From the NCBI GenBank assembly GCA_963575745.1, contig CAUYUJ010018052.1, positions 136,501 to 200,500 of the forward strand: a stretch of DNA of 64,000 nucleotides. The letters are read 5' to 3'. This document shows positions 21,584 to 32,454 of this stretch, one piece after another. Every line of letters starts with the position of its first letter. Position 1 is the stretch's first letter. Source of the stretch: Prorocentrum cordatum. Taxonomy: Eukaryota; Sar; Dinophyceae; Prorocentrales; Prorocentraceae. The translations under genes and the position numbers were made by a program. The notes below the pieces were generated by a model that worked only from the letters and a program-made list of their open reading frames with translations, did not search any database and was not told the origin of the DNA.

Positions 21584-22525
21584 GACCCATCGGCGATGTT
21601 GCAATACAACTCTCCCTCTAATGTCCCCTCTTCGTAGCTCCCTACAAGGATTCAGCTCCAGAGGGAAGGGCCCCGTTGGAAGACAATCGCTTGAAAATCC
21701 TGAAGCGTGCCATGTTGCGCCCTGACGATCCTGAGTCGCACCAGAAGACCATTCCTGGGACTTCAACACCGCGAATGAACGTAACTGCTTTGCCCTGACA
21801 GTCCTACATCGTGTCAAAAACACCGTTCTTGGGACGTTCGCACTAATAAACTCTTGGGGCGAATGTGCGTGGCGCTAAAACAAAGACCACATTTTGAAAA
21901 AGTACCGCCCTCCATCCGTGAAGCTCGTGCGAACTCTTAGAACGACTATACGCGGCGCTACGGCGAGAACCACATTTTGAAAACCGCCCGCTCTCTGTCC
22001 GTGAAGCTCTTATACATGTCAAAAGACGAATGTGCGCGGCACTAACGCGAGAACCGCATTTGGAGAAGGTGTCGCCCTCACCCCGTAAAGCTGTTGCAAT
22101 TTGTTTTGGAGAATGCGCGCGGCGCTCAGGCGAGAGCCACACCTTGAACAGGTGCCGCCCTCCATCGTGAAACTGCTGAAAGCTTTTAAAGAGAATGTGC
22201 GTGGCGCTCAAACGAGACCCACAATTTGAACAGGTGCCGCCCTCCACCGTGAGACTGTTTCGAACTTTTGGAACGAATGCACGCGGCGCTAAGGCGAGAG
22301 CCACACTTTGAACAGGCGCCGTGCTCTATCTGTGAAGCTCTTGCGTTGTTGTAAAGCGAATGCGCGCGACGCTGAGAACCACATTTTGAAAACGGTCCGC
22401 CCTCCAACTGTGAAGCTGTTGCAAATTATCAGCGTAAAGACCACAAGTGGTGAGGCAGTCTCAGGCGAAACGCCATGCCCTCCCTGCCGACACGCCTCGG
22501 GGTGAGACAGGGAGGAATTACTCAT
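21571..22525 (-). repeat. Composite repeat, one full cycle, inverted
   Basis: Read on the minus strand: head 22525-22440 (CACCCCGAGGCGTGTCGG, GGGAGGGCATGGCGTTTCGC, GAGACTGCC); satellite units 22440-21850 (about seven, with TTCAAAATGTGG and GCTCTCGCC); module B 21850-21715 (TTCATTCGCGGTGTTGAAGT, CAGGATCGTCAGGGCGCAAC); module C 21715-21590 (CGATTGTCTTCCAACGGGGC, TATTGCAACATCGCCGATG); then TCC. Same order as the plus-strand copies, so the cycle has moved or inverted as a unit. Confidence 0.78.
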
Positions 22526-22594
22526 TCGGAACAGGGGATGGAGGAAGAGAACTGGTGGGCAGCGTGGTTCCGAACATTGCTTGCCCAAGCGGGT

Positions 22595-23100
22595 GGGCAC
22601 ACACTCGCACACACGCACGAACGCAAACACAAGCAAACGCACACATCCACACACAAACACGCACAGTCACACACATATTCGCACATACGAACATCCACAT
22701 TCACACATATTCGCACACACGCACACAATCACACACACATTCACACATACATTTGCGCATACACACATTCACACACACATTCGCACACATCCGCTCATTT
22801 ACGCACACAAGCAGACACTTTCACAGACACATTCACACACAAACACACACGCACACACTCAAACACATTCACACATACAAACACATATCTGTACATATAC
22901 ACATATATGGATATTAGCACATACGCGCATTCACACACATTCACACACATACACACATTCGCACATACACACATCCACCCACACGCACACGCACATACGT
23001 TAACACACACGCACACACGCACACACACACACATGTTTACACACAAACACACACATTCACATACACACGCATTCACACATACACGCACGTTTGCACACAT
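22595..23100 (+). repeat. CA-rich interrupted microsatellite
   Basis: Words CACACA, ACACATTC and ACGCACA alternate for 500 bp with no pure run over about 20 bp. The pattern is more like a degenerate 6- to 12-bp repeat than a simple dinucleotide tract. Confidence 0.8.
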
Positions 23101-23599
23101 GGTGCGGAGCGGGGGTGTGGGCAGGAAAGGAAAAGACGAGGATGAGGGAGAGGAGCGGGAGTAAGACTAAGCTTGATACGAAACTGGCTCAAGTTCGCAT
23201 CGCGGTGAAGCGGGCACGATTGTCCAGGATATCGCGAACAGCCCAATAGTGGAAGCAACGGGCGCGACCGAGAAACGACCGAGAGGATGTGGCACACTGG
23301 GAACTGAAGACGTGCGGAAGCGCGTGTAGCTACTAGCTGGCCTGGCGGGGGCTACTAGCTGGCCTGGCGGGGTCTCTTGAAAGCTGTTTTGGTAAAAGCT
23401 CCGGGCGCGAGAGCGGCCCGAGACCGCACTGCGGACGCAGCCGCGGAGCACGTCGGCCCCAACTGCCGCGCGGGGGGGGCGCGTGTGGCTGAGCTGCGCG
23501 TTTTGCTCTTCGAGAGCACACATCGCCGAGAGCGCTGCCTCCGCGGCCTTGGCGCTGCCGTCCGGACAATGTGAAGGTGAGGGTGAAGGTGTGCCATAC
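23101..23599. other. Spacer with one short direct repeat
   Basis: CTACTAGCTGGCCTGGCGGG occurs twice in tandem at about 23331-23375. Otherwise no gene evidence. Confidence 0.4.
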
Positions 23600-24173
23600 G
23601 CCCTACGGCGCGTCGGCGCGGCGTGCGTCAGCATTCAAGCGAGCTCGGCAAAGGTGGCACAGCTGCTTCGCCCACTCCAACCGGGGGGTGCCGATAATCC
23701 GAACGTGCACGTCGTTGAGCGGTATCATGGTCCCCAGGTAGAACACCGCGTCACGTAGCGGACAGCGGTCACCTCCTTCTGCAAAGCCGCACAATGAGGT
23801 CCGGGCAATGTAATGGGAGAAAATGCTCGTGCGGGCGAACCCCCAAGAAATCGCATAGGCATGCTTCCGCTGGGGGTTGGCCAAGGCCGAGACGCTGCCC
23901 GCAGAGGGCGTGGAAGGTGTCGCCAAAAACGTGATGCTGGAGAATGTCCCCCCCTCGCGGGCAGTTGAAGATGCACCCTCCTGCCCTTCCAAAGCGGAGG
24001 GCAGTGATCCAGCCGTTCCAAGCAATACGAATTTGACACGCCTGCGCTCTGACAGGGAGGAGAAGAGAGACAAGAGCAAGAACGTTAAGCCGTCGATCTA
24101 TCGAGAATGACACGGGATGTCTTGTCTGATAAAGCCCCCCAAACTTGGATTCTAGATTAGCTGCTCGCTTCAA
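23600..24173 (-). pseudogene. Remnant of a non-LTR retrotransposon reverse transcriptase, C-terminal zinc-knuckle region
   Basis: The minus frame from 24173 contains WNGWITALRFGRAGGCIFNC followed by PRGGDILQHH. This is a Cys-x3-Cys-x8-His-His pattern preceded by a W-N-G-W...RF segment, as in the post-polymerase tail of dinoflagellate non-LTR reverse transcriptases. The usual final Cys of the knuckle is not present. The tail continues with a DFLGVRP segment. A second minus frame (to 23603) carries VFYLGTMI. No polymerase catalytic YxDD box is visible. Frameshifts and missing upstream domains show it is dead. Family assignment comes from motif memory, not a search. Confidence 0.5.
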
Positions 24174-25137
24174 AGCCCCCTACCCCTACGGTCGAAAATC
24201 AGACCGGCTGGTCTGCGATGGCGACAAGCAGGGCTAAGCAGTGCGGCAAGGCTCGGGGCCACTAGAGGCTGGTGGCGGGAGCCGCTTCGGCAGCAACTAG
24301 GGTCAGCGGTGGTGGGGGCGAGTGGTGGGAACCAAAGTTGGCGACGGCCAAGGCTGGTGGGCGTAAACGGGGGCTGGTGCCAGCTCGTGGCGGGCGGGAT
24401 CCAGCTTGGGCAACAGCCAAGGCTCGTGGGGGCAGCCGCGGGCCAGAAGAGGCCGGAGTTGGGAACCACCGTGCTAGGCATGGGCTAGCAAGGGCTAGTG
24501 GCGGGAACTGGCGTTGGCGATCAGCAAGGCCTCTGAAGCCAAACACGGCCTACCACGGGGTATTGTTACCTGGTGTTGACAAGAACGGTCGTTTCCAAAA
24601 GCCACGTGTACTTCTCTTAAGGCGAGTAACCCCTGCAGCTCAAGCGCTATTTTTTGGGGCGTCGCTCTTCAAGAACTCATCTCGCAATGGAAATTTCCCT
24701 CCTCCCCTCCCCCAGATAGCCAAGCATCCTCCTTCGCGGCGACCGATCGCAAGATCCCTGGGCCGTGTTTAGAGAATGTAATGAAGTGCCCAAATGTCCG
24801 ACAATTATGGATACTGGGGGCTCAAATATTGTAGGATCCTTCGGAGGGCTCAAACACCCAATCTCGCGGACCCATCTCACTGGACTCCTTGGGCCCCAGC
24901 ATGACTGGGCAACCGGATTTTTCATGAAGCAAGACGTCGCAATCTGGCCTGGATCCCGTCACTTCTTTGCCAAGTGCCGATCTCACTAACAGCCACTTAA
25001 CTAACGGTGGCGAAACTAACCCATGTGGCCAGATCGGACAGCCGAATCTCCTCTGGCGCGGCCTTCGTATTCCCCATATCCTACGACTGGGTTCTTGTGA
25101 TTACGCAGACCGCGTCGACTCCCTCTCCCCTCCTCCT
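24174..25137. other. Spacer, no gene recognised
   Basis: Includes loose repeats of GGTGGCGGG and GGCTGGTG at 24240-24510, then AT-richer unique sequence at 24540-25100. A plus frame at 24765-24989 reads through unique sequence but has no domain I know. Confidence 0.35.
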
Positions 25138-25600
25138 CCCTCCTCAGTCTCGCTCATACTCAGACTCGCTCATACTCAGACCCACTCGTACTCGGACCCG
25201 CTCAAAGTCAGACTCACTCTTCCCCACTGTGACTCAGCCACGTCATGTCCTGAGTTCGTTTCATTCATCATGCACACTCAGAGTCGCTCATCACTCAGCC
25301 TCCTCTGACACACCCACTCGTACTAAGACTCGCTCCTAGTGGGCTCATGTCTTCACAGTTTGTTGCAGTCAGACTCACTCACACACAGGCTCAGACTCAC
25401 TCACACACAATCACACTCGCCAAGCGTACACTCACCCACACACGCAAACACTCTGTACAGTCACTCATCACACATCCTGCCCAGACACACTCTGCACATT
25501 CACTCATAACTCGCACTCACTCGTGCTCAATCTCACCTTTCCTCACGCAGACTCAGGCACATCACAGCCACACTCAGACTCACTCCTGCCCATAATCGGT
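25138..25600 (+). repeat. ACTCAGACTCGCTC-type minisatellite
   Basis: CTCAGACTCGCTCATA, CACACTCAGACTCA and related words repeat for about 450 bp. The same family reappears at 26695-26930 and 27430-27610. Confidence 0.75.
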
Positions 25601-25619
25601 CATGCACACAGGTTGTCAG

Positions 25620-26640
25620 GATGTCTAAGGCGAGGCGCTGGTTTCAGCACCCCCAAGTGGGACCACATGGGGGGTATCTCACGGGCCCGTTAGCGCCTGG
25701 ATTGTGGGGATGCTTCAGGCGGTTTGCCCGTTTCCGTGCCCAACTTCCTCTTCTTACGGAGCAGTTTGAAAAGGTGTCTCAGGCGAGGCGCTGGTTTCAA
25801 AACCCCAAATGGGAACGCCAAGTGGATGTCTCACGGTCCCTGTTTGCGCCCAGATTGTGGGGATGTCTTCAGCGGCTTGCCCTGCTGTGTGCTCAACATC
25901 TTTTACGTCAGGAGCATTTCGCAAGGATGTCTCAAGCGAGGCGCTAGTTTCAACACCCCGTGAAGGGGAACGCCAAAGGGGGCATCTCACGGGCCCGCTA
26001 GCGGCGCTCAGATTGTGGAAACGGTGTCTTTGTTTGCGTGCCCAACTTTTTTCGTTTCCGGAGCATTCTGCGAGGATGTCTCTGGCGAGGCGCTGGTTCC
26101 AGCACCCCCTAAAGAGGAGCGCCAGGGAGGGTTATTTCACGGGCCCGTTCGCGCCAAGATTGCTGGGATGTCTTAGGCAATTTCAATTTTTTCTGCCACC
26201 CCCACACTTTGTCGCTCAGTGGTCCAATGGTCACCGCGATATAGGCGGTGTGGCAGTTGAGGCACCGCCACGGGAAACCGTCACAGGTGGGGACAGTCCG
26301 GGTTTCGCGCCCAGATTGTGGGAGCTTCTCAGGCGGCTCGCCTGTGTGTCCCCCCCTCCTATTTATGTTTTTTGTTGTCCAGTGCTCACCGCGAAATAGC
26401 GAAATAGCAAGAACAAAATTTGAGCACGCCATGGGGGGGCCGCCGCTGGTGGGGGCATTCCAGGATCCGCGCTCACATTGGGGGAGATGCAGCAGACGGT
26501 GTGCTTGTTTCTGTCCCGTCAGATTTTTGGTTGGTGCAAGGCTCACCGTGATATAGCAGGCGTGACACTCGGGCACCCCAAAGCGGGGCCGCCAGGGGTG
26601 GGAAAATCCCAGGGCTCGCGTCCAGATCGTGGGGGGGGGG
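25620..26640 (+). repeat. Tandem repeat, unit about 152 bp, then a diverged subfamily
   Basis: The anchor GGCGAGGCGCTGGTTTC recurs at about 25630, 25780, 25937 and 26090, each followed by CACGGGCCCGTT and GATTGTGGGGATG words. From 26220 the units change to a type with GGTCACCGCGATATAGG and GCGCCCAGATTGTGGG and a longer period. One more unit of this second type lies at about 27630-27690. The array is hemmed in by ACTCA minisatellites on both sides. Confidence 0.75.
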
Positions 26641-26694
26641 GCTCAGGTGGTTTGCCTGTCTGCCCCCAAGATGTTTCTTTGGCATTGTGTGCTC

Positions 26695-26930
26695 CTCACT
26701 CACTCACTCACTCACTCACTCACTCACCTCTTTGTCCTTTCCCCCGCTCGGGCGCACCCACTTGCACTCGAACTTATTCATCAGCACCTCTTCCTTACTC
26801 AGACTCAATCGTCACATTCAGACTCGCGCGTATTCCGATTCGATCAAATCAGGCTCGCACTCAGGCTCATTCTCAGACTACCTCGCATCCAGCCTCACTC
26901 ATATTCAAATATGTATAAGCTCAGACACGG
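26695..26930 (+). repeat. ACTC tetranucleotide run and ACTCAGACTC minisatellite
   Basis: A pure (CTCA)n run at about 26697-26728, then degenerate TCAGACTCG words. Confidence 0.8.
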
Positions 26931-27429
26931 TCTCGCCCACAATTGGTATTCTATAGCCCGAAAACACAACGCCCGAGCTGGTCGCGCGCGATGCGCGCGG
27001 CCCACCTCCGAGGAGGGTGCCCAAGGTGCCTGCATGGACTCGCATGCAGTTGGCCCATAAAACCCCAGGCCGGAGCCCGAGAACAGCGGCGGCTCACGTA
27101 GCCCGGAGCCGCCACAGCTGCATGGGGCCTGCTGGAAGCCAGCCACAAGACACGGGCGCCGGCGCCACACCCACTTGCCGGCCGGCCCAACGAAACATTG
27201 GATTACTCACAGCAGCGTCGGGACTTAAGTTCCCCCTCGCCTCCGTATGCGTTAGGAGGCCTCCGTGCGGTAAGTCCGTTTACTGGAGCCCCTCCAGGGT
27301 GGATCTGGGGGCCGGATCCTACACTCGGCTGGCTCGGCCGAGTGGCAAGAGTCTCTCCCCAAGCTGTGTCCAGCAAGGGTGACGATCAGGCTGCTACCCG
27401 CCTGTTTCCCAGAGGAGGCCGACTCGCCC
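26931..27429. other. Spacer, no gene recognised
   Basis: GC-rich unique-looking DNA. GCGCGCGATGCGCGCG at about 26984 is a short palindrome. No domain. Confidence 0.35.
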
Positions 27430-27690
27430 ACAACCAGACCCACTTGCACTTAGATTCGCTCGCAATCACGCAGTCATACTCACGCATACTCCAACCCACT
27501 CGCATTCACGCTGACAATATCCAAATCCATCGCGCTCGACCGTACTCGAGTCTACTCACACTCCGACTCGCTCACACTCAGATCACCCACGCTCATATTC
27601 ACTCGCACCAAATCCCACACACACACACATGGGTACCGCGAAATAGCCGGCGTGGCACTTGGGCACCCCAAGTGCCAGCAGGCGCCGCGA
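27430..27690 (+). repeat. ACTCGCACTCA minisatellite and a stray unit of the 152-bp array family
   Basis: Degenerate ACTC/ACTCGC words, a CACACACAC run near 27615, then CCGCGAAATAGCCGGCGTGG, which matches units at 26390 and 26550. Confidence 0.7.
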
Positions 27691-27821
27691 GTAAAACGCC
27701 AGAGACTGGGCGTAGCAAAGCAATGCGCACTTGCCTGAATTTCCGCGGGGCAAACCGTTAGAGAAACTCCCCCTCGCTTTTCCACTTGTGCTTCCCTCGT
27801 CCCCCTGAAACATGTCCAGAG

Positions 27822-28486
27822 GAGGAGGAGGAGGAGGAGGAGGAGGAGGATGTTACTGAAGTCATCGTTGTCGCCGTCGTCGTCGTCGTCATTGCCGCGC
27901 CTGTCGTTTACGACGATTTGTTTTCACGCCCATGTACTCATGGACAAAGCTCCTCAACGAAACGTGACAGAGTTTGACATGCCAACCTGTGGATATCCGC
28001 GTCGACTAGTTCAACACAGCGGGTGTAAACGATACGGTCATCGTGCTACCAACCGGGATGCAAAATAAGTAAGGATCCCTTTTCAGTCCCAGAAGTGCCT
28101 AGGTGCACAAGGAGCGCCAGAAGAACAACCTTGGAGCGACCGAAGGAACAGCGATCCCTTTCCCAACCCCCTATTTCAACGTCTTGGCTGCGGGAGAGGG
28201 TCCACGGCCAAGTCTTCCCTGGCACTGCGTCTTTGTGCAAGACAGCGGGTGTATACTGGAGGAGGAACAGGAGGCGGAGGAGGAGGAGGAGGACGAGGAG
28301 GAGGAGGAGGTGGAGGAGTAGCAGGAGGAGGCAAGAGGACGAGGAAGAGGAGGAGGAGGAGGAGGGCGAGGAGGTGGAGGAGGAGAAGAAAAAGGAGGAG
28401 GAGGAGGAGAAGGAGGAGGAGGAGGAGGAGGAGGACAGGGAGGACCACGACCAAGACGACGAGGATCGACGACGACGACCACGACC

Positions 28487-28520
<34 letters not shown>
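27822..28520 (+). repeat. GGA arrays grading into a GAC array
   Basis: GGA at 27822-27853, GTC/GTCGTC near 27865-27893, GGA at 28258-28440, then GACGAC at 28455-28520. Between 27900 and 28250 there is AT-richer unique sequence without a recognised gene. Confidence 0.85.
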
Positions 28521-29269
28521 CCCTCCGAGGCGTCCCTCCGAGGGCTGGCCAGCGCACGCCCGCCTGCATCCGCTGGCTCCGCGGGGAAGCGGTCGGCGCG
28601 GGCTGGGCCCGCCCGGGGACCGCTACGCGGGGGGCGGCCTCGCCGGGGGGTCGGCCCTCTCGAGAAGTCTAAAGGCGCTCTTCCGGGTCGCTGGCCACCG
28701 GAAGGCGGGCGACACCTCCTCTGCCGGGGACGACGGGTGGGGAGGCGAGGGAGGAGGACGATGGCCAACACTCGGGCGAGCGCACCAAAGGCCTGCCTAG
28801 GACAAAAAGGCCTGCACGTCATCGAGGGAAGCCACCCGAACATCGGGCCTGGTGGGCGGGAACTCTCCGAGGGTTTTTGGAACTCCTTGTTTCCGTCCTC
28901 CCTGTTCAGATTCCCTCCTCCTCCTCCTCCTCCTCCTCCTCCTCCTCCCTTTCTCCCCGCCTCCTCCTACTCGTGCTCGTCCTCCTTCCTTCTCACTACC
29001 CTTCCTCATCATCCTCTCATATTCCCTCCTCCTTTTCTTCCTTCCTCCCACGTCTTTCCCCGCCACATCCCTACTCCCAGTCTCTCTCTCTCTCTCTGTC
29101 CTCCCTCCTGCCACTAGACCCAGCAGTTAGGAATGGCGACCGGTCGTGGCAGTAGCTGCGTCGGTGCAGCGCCAGCGGTCAGCACCGCAGATCATTGACC
29201 ATTGACCAATGCAAGTTTCAGCCCAGCAACAGACCCTTCGACGAGTCCGTACAAGCTCCCGCCCGCATC
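28521..29269. other. Spacer with a TCC run, no gene recognised
   Basis: A TCC array at 28912-28947 and a CT run near 29083-29097. GC-rich DNA without domain evidence. Confidence 0.35.
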
Positions 29270-29734
29270 ATGTCTCTCCGCCCCCCATCGCTACAGGGCC
29301 TTCTAAAGGCCAGACCGAACGAGGTCAAATGTAATCGCACAAGGGAACCGCCCCGCGCGCTAAGATGGCGAACGCATCGTTTTTTGACGGCGGAAAAAAA
29401 CTTATCCAAACGATATCTGCCTCTGTTTAGCCATTGCAATGTGCCGATCGAGAGTTGTGCCCTTCGCATCAGGCCCACGCGACCTTCATTCCTGACCTCC
29501 ATCGAGTGTATTGAGTCCCTCCTGTGCTCTTCGGCCCCCATGAACTCCGAGTTCTGGACGGGGCCAGCTGTTGCAGATCTTCTTTGCCCTCCCCCCAGCA
29601 GAACTGCGGTGGCTTCAGAGTTGCAGCAGTTCCGCAATCTTCCGGCCCCATGGACTGCGGAGCCGCAGGAAGGTCCAACGACAACGCCCAATTCAGCCCC
29701 GGCTACGGACAATAACGGGGACTCAGGATCATAA
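29270..29734 (+). CDS. Hypothetical protein, unrecognised, low confidence
   Basis: Open frame of 154 codons from ATG 29270 to TAA 29732-29734. It is not built from repeats and has balanced composition. The first half is basic; the C-terminal 60 residues are rich in Pro, Thr and Asn and look disordered. No domain, helix or signal peptide is visible. Third positions are only moderately GC-rich. It could be an exon of an intron-containing gene, or chance. Confidence 0.25.
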   Translation: MSLRPPSLQGLLKARPNEVKCNRTREPPRALRWRTHRFLTAEKNLSKRYLPLFSHCNVPIESCALRIRPTRPSFLTSIECIESLLCSSAPMNSEFWTGPAVADLLCPPPSRTAVASELQQFRNLPAPWTAEPQEGPTTTPNSAPATDNNGDSGS

Positions 29735-29981
29735 GGCGAAGCTGCGGCTGCACAGCTCCTGGGCACGGCGCAGGTGCATGCATCCACGAGCCATCCCCCT
29801 CCCTTGCCTCCAGTTGTCACATTGGAGCAGCGGAGGCGCACTCAGAGCCACAGGGAGGGAGCACAGCGAGCGCCAGGAAAAGCTTACGCAGTAGCCCCCC
29901 AAGAAACCACAATAGGAGACCCTCAACGAATGAACCGCGCACGCAGGGGTCTTCCGGCGCCATCCCGGAATGCTTAAGTAG

Positions 29982-30860
29982 TGCGCGGGCACGCGCCAAC
30001 GGTTTCGCCCCAGCCTTCGCCCAGGCACCTCTATCTCGCGGACAGATCTGGGAAGTCCGAGGGGGATCGGCCGCGCGAGCACAACTTCGAGGACTTCGGG
30101 CCATGGTGGACAGGAGACAGGTCGAGGCTCTTCGAGAGGACAGTTCGGTCATAGCCGTGATGTTTCGCACCAGCAGTGGCTCTCTCAACAACGCGCTCTT
30201 CCCAAATCTGTTCTGTCTGCGCCGCCGGGAGATTTCCCACCGCCGTCCAACAATGCAAGCTTCTACGAAGCGACGGCCTTGCCTCCTCCACCTCGTGCCC
30301 CCGCCACCGCCGCCACCTCCGTCGGAATGGATAGGAAAGGCGGCCACGCCCATGCCGCTTACAGGAGAGGAAGCGGGCATGGGGCAATGGCCCTAGCCCA
30401 TCCCCAGTCGAGTCTACTCGCACCTGTTGCTTGCCTGCCTGCTCCAGCCTCGCCCAAGGCAGCTCCAGCAGCATCCAAGTCGGCAGTGCAACGCCGTTCG
30501 CTGTTCGAGATACCCTCGAGTGCGGGCCACGACAGGCAGCGCAGAGATGTCTGGCGCAGCGAGGCCATCGAGCTCCTTCCCAAGCACGGCCAACTCAAGA
30601 CGGCAAGAGCTGCGGCGGCCGCCCGCCTCGGATCCTTCGACGGGATTCGGAAGCACGCAGGCGGTAGGCCAGTGTTCCAGTCCCGAGATGGTCGCACGGA
30701 ATCATCCTCGGAGGCACAGCTTACCGATGATCTGGCCCCCACCGCGCCCGCTGAAGATCATCCGCCTCCGCCCAAGCCTGGCGCCCCGCTTTGTGTGGTG
30801 AGGGCAGACGTTCGCAGGCGGCACCACCAGCAGGTCAGGCCAGGTCAGGTCAAGCCGTAG
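29982..30860 (+). CDS. Possible exon of an unrecognised protein
   Basis: A frame open from just after a TAG at 29979 to TAG at 30858-30860. The first in-frame ATGs are near 30327 and 30387. The stretch from about 30470 to 30790 has G/C-biased third positions and reads like a soluble, charged protein (DVWRSEAIELLPKHG, then an Ala-rich helix), followed by a Pro-rich tail. The 5' part is rich in Pro, Gln and Ser. No known domain. If real it is probably an internal or terminal exon; splice sites were not resolved. Confidence 0.25.
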   Translation, partial: CAGTRQRFRPSLRPGTSISRTDLGSPRGIGRASTTSRTSGHGGQETGRGSSRGQFGHSRDVSHQQWLSQQRALPKSVLSAPPGDFPPPSNNASFYEATALPPPPRAPATAATSVGMDRKGGHAHAAYRRGSGHGAMALAHPQSSLLAPVACLPAPASPKAAPAASKSAVQRRSLFEIPSSAGHDRQRRDVWRSEAIELLPKHGQLKTARAAAAARLGSFDGIRKHAGGRPVFQSRDGRTESSSEAQLTDDLAPTAPAEDHPPPPKPGAPLCVVRADVRRRHHQQVRPGQVKP

Positions 30861-31338
30861 GCTGGGGCAGCCCATGGGCACGTGCACGGGGCATGGGCCG
30901 GGACCCCGTCTTTGACGGCATCCGCCCTGCAAGCTGCGGAACGAGGCTGTGGATGCGCATGCATCATTCTGCTGTGCTTCAAATGAGGGAGAAAGGACGC
31001 ACGGGGGGAAGGGAGGGACGCACGACGAGCGGAGACGAGAGGCGAGGCCAGGCCAGGCCAGGCCAGGCGGCGAGGCCATGCCGTGAGGCGCCACCAGCCA
31101 TGGCATCTTTTCCTCGCCGTGCCCGAGCCACCAACGGCCAGCAGGCCTTTTTATTTTTCTTCAGGGCAGCCCCAGGAGTCCGCGCGCGCGCAGCCGCTGC
31201 CGCCCCCCCCCCCAGGCTTCCCATGCCTGGGAGCGCAGGCGGAGCAAGGCCAGAAGGCCAGCCACCGCGCAAAAGGGCACAAGCCTTTTGGTTGTTCAAA
31301 TTGTTTTTGCATGGTGAGCTGGCCTCGGTGGCGCCTCA

Positions 31339-31371
<33 letters not shown>

Positions 31372-31889
31372 GTTCTTTGTTTTCTCTCTCTCTCTCTCTC
31401 CCCCTCTCTCGCTTCTCAGCCTGTGGGGCCAATCTTTTTCTTCCTTGAACTCGGGCGCGAACGCAGAGCTGCGCCAGGCTGGCCCCTCCTACTGTCGTCT
31501 TCGTCCCCTGCCCCTCCTCCCGCCACTTGTCCTCGCTGCCTCCCGTACTTTGGCCGCCGCCGTTATTCTTATCCCAGGGCCCCCCTCTCTGTCCTAGGCG
31601 CGTTCTCATGGTGTCTAGGTCTGCCAAGGGCCCCCTCTCCCTCCCTCTTCCTCCCAGGTCGTTGCTGCCTTTGCTGATGGACCAACAGCCTCAGCTCACA
31701 CGAATCCTCCGTTTTTATCTCTCACGCCTCAAGCCTTGCTCGGCATACAGCTCTGCGTCAGCATCGTAGCTGCCTTCACTGAAGGACAACCTGTTCCCTA
31801 CCTAGGCTCTGCCTAGAAGGGTTCTTACTGTCTTGGCTTAAAAGGGGCCGGGCAGTGTAAATCGCCCCGGGCGGTTCCCCCAGTCCCCT
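30861..31889. other. Spacer with CT and AGGCC runs, no gene recognised
   Basis: AGGCC repeats at 31055-31075 and near 30830; CT dinucleotide runs at 31338-31372 and 31383-31402. Unique GC-rich DNA otherwise. Confidence 0.4.
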
Positions 31890-32210
31890 GGGACCCAAGC
31901 AAAAGCAACAGCAAAGGTAAAAGCAAACGCGCGGTTCCCCCAGTTGCGCTCCCTGGGTGCCAAGCAAAAGCAAAAGCAAAGGCAAAAGTGAAGGCAAACG
32001 CGAAGGCAAAGCAAAAGCATAGCATAGCATAGCATAGCACAGCATAGCATAGCATTGCATAGCATAGCGCAACATAGCATAGCGCAGCATAGCATAGCAT
32101 AGCATAGCATAGCCTAGCCTAGCCGGGCCCATAGCATTGCGCAGCATAGCATAGCATAGCATAGCATAGCATAGCACAGCATAGCGCAGCACAGCATCCA
32201 CTATTGCTGC
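31890..32210 (+). repeat. GCAAAA hexamer block followed by a GCATA pentamer array
   Basis: GCAAAAGCAAAAGCAAAG words at 31898-32018, including a duplicated block (CGCGGTTCCCCCAGT at about 31868 and 31929). Then GCATA / GCGCA repeats at 32015-32210 with CG-to-CA/TG variation. Confidence 0.85.
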
Positions 32211-32454
32211 TGCTAGGCTGCAACTATGTTGCTTTCCTAGAGGCTCCAACTCCTAGGTAGGGTCGCACTGGGATATGTTTTTCTCCACGCTTGCAGTGCA
32301 AGTCTGGCTTCCGGGTAGCATGTCAGGCTCCTTTGGCGCACCCTAGGGAAGCGCTTTTGTATCCTGTCCCCTTTTTCACAACCCAGCGCCTGCCAGAGCA
32401 GAACCCACCAATCGCTCTACCTCTCTATCTCTCTCGATAAAGTTGCCATGGTGG
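32211..32454. other. Spacer, nothing recognised
   Basis: AT/GC-balanced unique sequence. Confidence 0.3.

Noticed and set aside
22475-23164. 229-codon Thr/His-rich frame
   Set aside because: It is the CA-rich microsatellite translated.
26216-26260. Possible tRNA-like segment (GGTCCAATGGTCACCGCGAT)
   Set aside because: No cloverleaf could be drawn, and the segment is part of a tandem unit.
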